From CAWJMF01 sp963843945 (lineage in GTDB: Bacteria > Vulcanimicrobiota > Vulcanimicrobiia > Vulcanimicrobiales > Vulcanimicrobiaceae), in the NCBI GenBank assembly GCA_963843945.1, contig CAWJMF010000002.1, positions 1,922,001 through 1,986,000 on the forward strand: DNA of 64,000 bases, written 5' to 3'. The stretch's first letter is position 1. The number at the start of each line of letters is the position of its first letter. Shown here piece by piece: positions 58,379 through 64,000 of the stretch. Made by a program: the position numbers and the translations under genes. The notes beneath the pieces are model-generated. The model ran no database searches, was not told where the DNA came from, and saw only the letters and a program-made list of their open reading frames with translations.

Positions 58379-59910
58379 ACGCGACCCTGCCGCGGCTCGC
58401 GCCCAACGTCGTGCTGCGCCCGCGCATCTCGGCGTGGCTCGAACGGCACGCCGGCATGCCGCTGCGCCTGCTCGCCGCGCCGGCCGGCGCCGGAAAAACG
58501 GTCGCCATCGCGGCCTACCTCGCCGGCGCGCCGCGCCCCGGCGTTTATCTCGCGCTGCGTCCCGAAACGACGCCCGAGCAACTGCGCGCGCGTTTGACGA
58601 ACGCGCTCGGCCTTGCGCCGGCCGAAGACGGTTTCGACGCGCTCGCCGCGGCGCTGGCAGCAGTCGCACCGCGCGAGATCGCCTTGGACGACGTCGATCG
58701 CGCCACGGGCGAAACGCGCGAAGAACTCGGCGCGCTGCTGGCCGTCGCTCCGCCGGGCATCTGCTTCATCGTCGCCACGCGCTCGGGCAGCGCGCTCGAT
58801 GCGCGCAACTTGAGCGCGCGCGGCCTGGCCGTCGTGCTGGGCGCCGAAGAGCTCGCCTTCGATGCCGCCGACGTCGCGGGCTTGTGCAAGTTGCTCGACG
58901 TCGAGTACTCGGCCGCGGACGTCGGACGTTTGCTGGAACGGACGGAAGGCTGGCCGATCGTCACGAGTTGGGCCATTCGCGATGCCTCCGACGCCGAGAG
59001 CGACCTGCGCGACGCGTACGAGCGCTGGCGCAGCGTCAACCGCCGTCATTTCTCCGAATTTTTGGAAGCGGAGCTGCGCGCCGCGGGCGAGTACTACCGG
59101 ACCTCGTTCCGGACCTTGGCCGCCGGCGGCGAAAGCGCCGAGCGCGAGCGGCTGGCCGCGCTCGAGTCGCGCGGTTTGTTCGTTTTCGCGACGCGCGACG
59201 GGCTTCGTCCGTACCGCGTCGCGCGCGAGCTCGGCGTCGAAGCGGTTCCCGCCGCGAGCACCGTCGCCGCCGAACCGACCTCGCTGCTCTTCGTCCGTCT
59301 GCTCGGCCGCTTCGAGGCCGAGATCGGCGGGCGGCGCATCGAGTGGATCCGGCGGCGCGAAGCGCAGATGTTTAAGTACCTGCTGCTCAAGCGCAACGGT
59401 CTCGCGACGCGCGGCGAACTGCGCGAGGTTTTCTGGCCCGACGCGCACCCGCAGCTCGCGACGCAAAGTTTGCGCACCGCGACCAGCAATATCCGCAAAG
59501 CGATCGCGGCGATCGTCGGCTACGGCAACGTCGAGCGCTACTTCTCGTCACGCGGCGACATCTCGGTGAACTTGCAGAACGCGGTCATCGACGTTCGCCG
59601 CTTCACCGCCCACGTGGCCGACGGCGATGCCGCGCTCGAGCGGGGCCGCTCGCAGGAAGCTTTCGCCCACTATTGCGCGGCTGAGTCGCTCTACAGCGGG
59701 GAGCTGCTCTCGGGCGAGTTTCCCGAGACCTGGTACGCCGCACGCGCCGAGATGTACAAGGGTCTCTACATCGGACTACTCGAGCGGCTGGCCGAGTACC
59801 ATGCCGACGCCGGCCACGCCCGTCACGCGCGGGAGTACGCGGCGCGCGCCAAAGAGCTCGCGCCCGGATCGCTGCGGCTCGTGCCGCGTTCCGACTCCGA
59901 CGCGGGCTGA
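58375..59910 (+). CDS. MalT/SARP-like ATPase-regulator with BTAD domain
   Basis: This is a 511-residue protein. Its N-terminal NTPase has a P-loop APAGAGKTV (35-43) and RPRISAWLERHAG preceding it, resembling MalT-type (LuxR-associated) ATPases. A winged-helix segment (about 300-390) contains RREAQMFKYLLLKRNGLATRGELREVFWPDAHPQLATQSLRT, as in OmpR/SARP DNA-binding domains. The C-terminal BTAD/TPR-like region includes ALERGRSQEAFAHYCAAESLYSGELL and EWYAARAE-type helices. Such proteins activate transcription. The 3' end overlaps a membrane gene on the other strand by 135 bases (59776-59910). Confidence 0.78.
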   Translation: MNATLPRLAPNVVLRPRISAWLERHAGMPLRLLAAPAGAGKTVAIAAYLAGAPRPGVYLALRPETTPEQLRARLTNALGLAPAEDGFDALAAALAAVAPREIALDDVDRATGETREELGALLAVAPPGICFIVATRSGSALDARNLSARGLAVVLGAEELAFDAADVAGLCKLLDVEYSAADVGRLLERTEGWPIVTSWAIRDASDAESDLRDAYERWRSVNRRHFSEFLEAELRAAGEYYRTSFRTLAAGGESAERERLAALESRGLFVFATRDGLRPYRVARELGVEAVPAASTVAAEPTSLLFVRLLGRFEAEIGGRRIEWIRRREAQMFKYLLLKRNGLATRGELREVFWPDAHPQLATQSLRTATSNIRKAIAAIVGYGNVERYFSSRGDISVNLQNAVIDVRRFTAHVADGDAALERGRSQEAFAHYCAAESLYSGELLSGEFPETWYAARAEMYKGLYIGLLERLAEYHADAGHARHAREYAARAKELAPGSLRLVPRSDSDAG

Positions 59911-61299
59911 GGGCAGCACCCAAAGCCGGAACTTGGCATCGCTGAAGATCGCGCGCCACGGGGGCGTGCGCGCCAGCGCCTGATCGAGCGGCGTGTCGCG
60001 GGCGACGAGCACGGTGTTGATCCGGCGCGCCGCAATGCGTTCCCGCCAGACCTCGTGCAAGCGCAGCACGTCGAGAAAGTCGTCCCAAACGGCGGGCGGA
60101 TATGGGTCGGCGCGGCCGTCGAGAAAAACGCTAATGCCCGGTTCGCCGACGACGAAGCTGCACCACGCGAAGTCGGCGCAGAGCAGGCGGTGATCGCCGG
60201 GCTCGCGCCGCAAGCTATCCAGGATCGCCACCGGCATGGTGACCTCGACGCGTTTCGTCGACTGCAGCAAGGCGACCGCGACGCCGCCTGCGACCGCCAG
60301 CGCGACGACCGGGAATCCCCAAGCGACGCCGCGCGGAAGCGCCGGCTCCGCCGGATCGCGCACGAACCACGGCACGACGCGCGTCAGCGCCAAGGCGACG
60401 ATCGGTCCAGCGCCGAGGCCGAAGAGCGCGATGTTGCGCGCGGCGCCCAGCATCGCCAGCGCCAGCAGCCCGAAGAGCAACGCGTCGCTCCAGCGGCGCG
60501 TACTGCGCGTTCCGGCGTAGGCGGCGATCAGCAGCAACGGCAAAGCGCCGAACGCAAAAGAGGTCTCGCCGAGATCGGTGACTTTCCACTCGACGATGTA
60601 GGATTTGATCGGGCTTGTTACGAGCGACAACGCATACGCCGGCAAGTGCCAGCCGAACGGGTTGCAGCAGATGGCGACGGCCGAGCCTAGCGCGACCCAC
60701 GTCAGGCGCCGCGCTCGCGGGCCGAAGCGGCGCTCGTCGAAAGCCGCGCCGCAAGCCGCCGCGGCGGCGAGCAGAGGCGCGATGGTCGCACTCGCGTGCA
60801 CGTTCGACCAGAGCGCGGCGACGGGCAGCGCGAACCAAACGACCGGCGCGTCGAAGTCGAGCACGAGCAGATAGAGTGCGAAGGCGGGCCAAGCGAACAC
60901 TTGCGCGCGGGTGCCGAACGACTCCAACAGCGCGATGCCGGTGAACGTGGCCGCCACGGCGACCGCCGTTGCGGAAGCGCCGCCCCTGACGCCCCGGTAC
61001 GCGCTGAGCGCGAGCGCGGCGGTCGCGCAGAGCGCGACGCCGGAACTGAAGAGATCCCAGCCCAGCCCCGTCCGGCTCAGATGCGCTAAGATCGAAAAAG
61101 CCCACTCTTGCGGCACCCACGGCGCGCCCGGCGCGCTGAAGGTTTCGTTGCCGAGCATGCGCGGAATCGCGCCGCTGCGCAGGATCGTCGCGCCGAGCCA
61201 GCGCTGCCAGCCTAAGTCGCCGTCGACGCCTGGATAAGCGACCGCGAAAACGAGAAAGCGCGCCGTAAAGATCGCGATGACGAGCCACGCATACTTCAC
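59776..61299 (-). CDS. Multi-spanning membrane protein, glycosyltransferase-like (paralogue A)
   Basis: This is a 507-residue protein (GTG 61299, overlapping the stop of paralogue B) with about ten transmembrane helices. The N-terminal AYPGVDGDLGWQRWLGATILRSGAIPRML carries an acidic DGD near helix 1, recalling GT-C enzymes. A soluble C-terminal domain has CADFAWCSFVVGEPGISVFLDGRADPYP and VLVARDTPLDQ. The final 35 or so residues extend beyond the likely domain end into the antisense of the SARP gene and may be dispensable. No specific substrate can be named. Confidence 0.65.
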   Translation of the reverse strand: MKYAWLVIAIFTARFLVFAVAYPGVDGDLGWQRWLGATILRSGAIPRMLGNETFSAPGAPWVPQEWAFSILAHLSRTGLGWDLFSSGVALCATAALALSAYRGVRGGASATAVAVAATFTGIALLESFGTRAQVFAWPAFALYLLVLDFDAPVVWFALPVAALWSNVHASATIAPLLAAAAACGAAFDERRFGPRARRLTWVALGSAVAICCNPFGWHLPAYALSLVTSPIKSYIVEWKVTDLGETSFAFGALPLLLIAAYAGTRSTRRWSDALLFGLLALAMLGAARNIALFGLGAGPIVALALTRVVPWFVRDPAEPALPRGVAWGFPVVALAVAGGVAVALLQSTKRVEVTMPVAILDSLRREPGDHRLLCADFAWCSFVVGEPGISVFLDGRADPYPPAVWDDFLDVLRLHEVWRERIAARRINTVLVARDTPLDQALARTPPWRAIFSDAKFRLWVLPSARVGVGTRHEPQRSGRELFGARRVLPRVTGVAGVGMVLGQPLE

Positions 61300-62642
61300 C
61301 CGGGCGCCGTCCGCACGTACAAACGTACCGGTCCTTGCTCGCCGGCCCGCACCCAGTCCGGACTCAGCTCGAGCAATCCCGCAACCACGGCGCGACGGTC
61401 GACGACGATCGCGTCGACGTGCGCGCCTTGCAGGCTCGCGCGCCAGTGCGGACCGCCGACGGCCATCAAGTGCTGACCGGCCCGAACGCTCGCGGGGTAC
61501 GCCGGTTCGCGCTCGTCCATGTAGACGCGCAGCCGTGCGTCGTTCGCGGCGACGGCTTCACCGCACCATTCGAGGCGCGTGCAGAAGACGCGATGCTCGC
61601 GGCCGTCGGCGCGCAGCCGCGCGACCAAATCTCCCGGCACGACGTCGGCTGCACTGGCCCGCGCCGCCGACCAACCTCCCACCCAGAGCAACGCGACGAG
61701 CGCGAAGGCCGGCGCATACCATGCCGGCGCGAGCGCCGCGGGATACGCGCGTTGCGCCGCGGCGGCTAAGACGGGAGCCGCCACGATTCCGAAAAGCGGC
61801 AGTTGATGGCCGTCAAGCAGCGCGATCACGAGCGCGAACAAACACGACAGAATGTCCCCGGCCGGCGAGCCGCGCAGGCCGAGGAACGTCAGCGCGAGCA
61901 GTGCGGCTGCGAACCCCCAGCGGTAGGCGAGCGGCGCCACCGCAACCGGCGCGGCGGGCGATCCGTCGAGGTGCAATGCGGCGGGTGCGAGCGCGACGAA
62001 GTGCACGCCGCCCGGCGTCAAGAACGCGGCCAGCAGCGAGCCGCCGAAGACGAGCCAAGGAAGACGGTTGCGCGCTGTCGAGGCCGCGTCGAGCTGCGCT
62101 CCTAGCGCGTATGCGAGTGCGATGCACGGCGCGAAGAAGCCCGCCGCCGACAGATTGCACCAAACGATCGCGCACAGCGTCGCGAGCAGCGCGGCGCGCC
62201 GCTTCGGGACGTCGACGTTGAGCACGAACGCCGCGGCGAGCAGCCACTCGAAGGCACCGCCTCCGGCGCGCAGGTTGCCCAGCAGCAGCGCCGCCGCCAG
62301 TCCGGCCGCGGCGAAAGCGAGCAGTTCGGAGGCGTTCCGGCGCGCGCGCCGCTCGACCAGCGCCAGCGCCGCCACGATCGCGACCGCCGTCAGCAACTCC
62401 AAGCCGGCAGAACCCGTCACGCGAACGGCGAGCGCCTCGAGCGCGTCGCGGAGCCAGCCGAAGGCGCCGGTGAACGCGCCCGGCGCCGAAAACGTTTCGG
62501 CGCCCAGCACCGCCGTCGCGGCGAGGCTCGCGCCGGCTTTCTGACCCAGCCAAAGCTGCTCGCCGAGACCCGGTGCCGGAGTTGTCGAAAGGACCGAAGC
62601 GAAGATCGAAGCGGCGAGCAGCACTCGCAGCACCCAGATCAT
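61296..62642 (-). CDS. Multi-spanning membrane protein (paralogue B)
   Basis: This is a 448-residue protein (ATG 62642) with about ten hydrophobic helices and a C-terminal domain containing CTRLEWCGEAVAANDARLRVYMDEREPAYPA. It aligns in style with CADFAWCSFVVGEPGISVF of paralogue A, so the two genes are probably an ancient tandem duplication. It lacks the acidic N-terminal pair of A (TTPAPGLGEQLWLGQ instead), so B may be non-catalytic. It follows the DUF192 gene by one base and is coupled to paralogue A. Confidence 0.6.
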   Translation of the reverse strand: MIWVLRVLLAASIFASVLSTTPAPGLGEQLWLGQKAGASLAATAVLGAETFSAPGAFTGAFGWLRDALEALAVRVTGSAGLELLTAVAIVAALALVERRARRNASELLAFAAAGLAAALLLGNLRAGGGAFEWLLAAAFVLNVDVPKRRAALLATLCAIVWCNLSAAGFFAPCIALAYALGAQLDAASTARNRLPWLVFGGSLLAAFLTPGGVHFVALAPAALHLDGSPAAPVAVAPLAYRWGFAAALLALTFLGLRGSPAGDILSCLFALVIALLDGHQLPLFGIVAAPVLAAAAQRAYPAALAPAWYAPAFALVALLWVGGWSAARASAADVVPGDLVARLRADGREHRVFCTRLEWCGEAVAANDARLRVYMDEREPAYPASVRAGQHLMAVGGPHWRASLQGAHVDAIVVDRRAVVAGLLELSPDWVRAGEQGPVRLYVRTAPG

Positions 62643-62643
62643 T

Positions 62644-62994
62644 TCACTCCAGGATCAAACGATCGCCGACGAGGACGTCGCGCCCGACCTCCGGCCCCGC
62701 GCCGAGTTCCACGACCGAAGCCGAGTCGCGGCACGAAAATGCCAACCGGTTCGGCTTGGCCGCGTGCACGATGCGCAGAACCTTTCCGTCTTTGTCCAGG
62801 AAGTACAGATCGATCGTCGCGCGCATGCCCATGGTGTGCACGGCAGAGCATCCGTCGATCCAGAGGCCTTCGTCCGGCGAGACCGTCCCGTGCCGCAGCA
62901 GTCCCACGCCGCGCGTCCAAAAATTCGTCGCGCGCGCGATGCGCGTGGCGATCACCTTTCCGTTGGTGCTGTTCCGCAAGACGTGAACGCTCAT
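62644..62994 (-). CDS. DUF192 family protein
   Basis: The 116-residue protein has the DUF192 pattern: RATNFWTRGVGLLRH (cf. A.....GLM.R), EGLWIDGCSAVHTMGMRATIDLYFLD and the ending GPEVGRDVLVGDRL. The family has a small beta fold with unknown function. A signal peptide, common in relatives, is absent. It sits between prepilin peptidase and membrane-protein genes, in the Tad-associated operon. Start ATG 62994. Confidence 0.88.
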   Translation of the reverse strand: MSVHVLRNSTNGKVIATRIARATNFWTRGVGLLRHGTVSPDEGLWIDGCSAVHTMGMRATIDLYFLDKDGKVLRIVHAAKPNRLAFSCRDSASVVELGAGPEVGRDVLVGDRLILE

Positions 62995-63004
62995 GCGAGC
63001 CCCT

Positions 63005-63625
63005 TCACGTGTAGACGTTAAAGGTCAGCAGCGCCAAACCGATGGCACCCGCGAGATAAGGCGCGAACGCGATCGGTTCGCCCTTGCGTTTGCGAACGAG
63101 CGTCACCACGACCGCGACGACGCAAGCGCAGGCGAAGGCGAGGACCGCGACGGGCAAGCCCAGCACGGCGCCGCCGAGCGCGACCAATTTGACGTCACCC
63201 CAACCCATCCCCAGGCCCTTCGAGAGGAGCGCGGCCACGGCGAACGGCGCGGTAACGATCGCCGAGGAGAGGATGATGTGCCATTGCCGCGTTACCAGGG
63301 CGATCGCGAACACGATGATCAAGGGCACCACCGTGAAGTAATCCGGCACGATGCCGGAGCGCACGTCGCTGTACGAACTCGCCACCAGACCGACGCACAC
63401 GATGCCGATGATGAGCAGCGCCGGGATGGAGGCGCTGCGCCATGCGAGCCAGCCGCCCAGCAAACCGCTGCAGGCGATCAAGAGCGCGACGGGCGGACGG
63501 CCCGGCCGCGGACCGTCGTGGAAGGGCACGAAATCCCGGCAGATCGCGGCGCTAAACTGAATGCCCAAAAAGGCCGCGGACGCGTAGACGACCGCGCTGA
63601 CCGCGACGAGCCAGATCGGGCTCAT
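63005..63625 (-). CDS. Prepilin peptidase (A24 aspartic protease, TadV/CpaA-like)
   Basis: This is a 206-residue inner-membrane aspartic protease with catalytic Asp87 in SDVRSGIVPD and Asp144 in GMGWGDVKL (the GxGD motif), set in six or so helices. The N-methylation domain of larger PilD-type enzymes is missing. A short N-terminal helix is present instead. It cleaves Flp/Tad-type pre-pilins at the membrane. Its ATG overlaps the tadC stop (ATGA), which fixes the functional context. Confidence 0.9.
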   Translation of the reverse strand: MSPIWLVAVSAVVYASAAFLGIQFSAAICRDFVPFHDGPRPGRPPVALLIACSGLLGGWLAWRSASIPALLIIGIVCVGLVASSYSDVRSGIVPDYFTVVPLIIVFAIALVTRQWHIILSSAIVTAPFAVAALLSKGLGMGWGDVKLVALGGAVLGLPVAVLAFACACVVAVVVTLVRKRKGEPIAFAPYLAGAIGLALLTFNVYT

Positions 63626-64000
63626 TTCGATAGATACTGTGCAACGACTCCGCCGAAGATCATCACGAACAGCGCCGGAAGCATGAATAGCGCCATCGGG
63701 ATGACCATCTTCGTCGGCATCAAGTTCGCGATCTCTTCGGCCCGGATGATGCGGCGGTTGCGCGTTTCGTCGGCGAGCTCTTCGAGGACTTGCGCGAGGT
63801 TCGAACCCAAACGCTCGGCTTGAACGATCGCCGTCACCGTCGTCGAGACTTGCTCTTGGCGGATGCGCGAGGCCATCGACTTGAGCGCGTCGGCGCGCGA
63901 GCGTCCGAGCCGGATCTCCGAGAGCACGGCTTTGATCTCTTCACCGAGGGGACCGACGGCGACTTCCTGCGCGTAGTTGAGCGCCGCGTTGAAGGCGAGA
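63622..64000 (-). CDS. tadC: Type II secretion system F / TadC membrane protein, C-terminal part
   Basis: The frame runs off the right end of the window, so the 5' part is missing. It reads NYAQEVAVGPLGEEIKAVLSEIRLG near the edge, then SRADALKSMASRIRQEQ, VQAERLGSNLAQVLEELADETRNRR, PTKMVIPMALFMLPALFVMIFGG. These are the T2SF/TadC pattern: a helical repeat and C-terminal membrane helix. TadC forms the inner-membrane platform of the Tad pilus. It is translationally coupled to the prepilin peptidase. Alternative T2SF proteins (GspF/PilC) are less likely given the Tad-like neighbour. Confidence 0.87.
   Translation of the reverse strand, partial: LAFNAALNYAQEVAVGPLGEEIKAVLSEIRLGRSRADALKSMASRIRQEQVSTTVTAIVQAERLGSNLAQVLEELADETRNRRIIRAEEIANLMPTKMVIPMALFMLPALFVMIFGGVVAQYLSK

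Overview
This window is a GC-rich bacterial chromosome segment, about two-thirds G+C by eye, with almost no intergenic space. Genes overlap by 1 to 4 bases in ATGA, GTGA or TTGA junctions, and GTG and TTG starts are common. No rRNA, tRNA, CRISPR array, insertion sequence or replication origin was seen, and no stretch over 300 bases lacks a gene. The gene content fits a free-living, diderm-like aerobic heterotroph: Tad-type pilus genes, a TRAP transporter, a LolA-like protein, ComEA/ComEC and many adenylyl-cyclase/ATPase/TPR regulators. The overall style reminds me of Eremiobacterota (WPS-2)-like soil bacteria. That is an impression and not a demonstrated placement.

Layout. (1) 1-6340 is a housekeeping block: tsaB (partial), rimI, yqeK, rsfS, a small membrane ORF, a TPM-domain protein, comEA (opposite strand) and leuS. 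(2) 6346-12250 holds a membrane protein, an SDR dehydrogenase and a sugar-nucleotide epimerase (all minus), then a haloalkane dehalogenase and comEC (plus). (3) 12341-20849 looks compositionally different from its surroundings: a stress-type protein, an MgtA-like Mg2+ ATPase, an RND pump, a CsoR/CstR-like repressor with three matching palindromic operators, a DUF302 protein, a DUF2892 protein and a secreted protein. (4) 20896-38654 is a mixed accessory region with secreted beta-propeller and repeat proteins, two giant cyclase/NB-ATPase/TPR paralogues, a peptide-binding protein, an S53 peptidase overlapping a tannase-family esterase, and small secreted proteins. (5) 38749-46030 looks like a sugar-acid catabolic locus: semialdehyde dehydrogenase, TRAP DctPQM, IlvD/Edd dehydratase and DHDPS-family lyase. 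This is the enzyme set of a Weimberg-type route. (6) 46084-54734 contains the most striking system, a translationally coupled operon read right to left: GntR regulator, B12-dependent acyl-CoA mutase large subunit, MeaB-type GTPase, mutase B12 subunit, ThDP-dependent 2-hydroxyacyl-CoA lyase-like enzyme, and acyl-CoA ligase. The mutase carries the Ile and Asp pair that marks 2-hydroxyisobutyryl-CoA mutase. (7) 54890-64000 has small conserved proteins (DUF1232, DUF2461, an eIF1/SUI1-like factor), a SARP-type regulator, two related multi-spanning membrane proteins, DUF192, a prepilin peptidase and the end of tadC.

How they work together. The operon in (6) could activate a branched 2-hydroxy acid to its CoA ester and then either rearrange it to 3-hydroxybutyryl-CoA (mutase) or cleave it to a ketone plus formyl-CoA (lyase), under GntR control. 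The locus in (5) would import and oxidise sugar acids. The block in (3) looks like a metal- or persulfide-responsive regulon.
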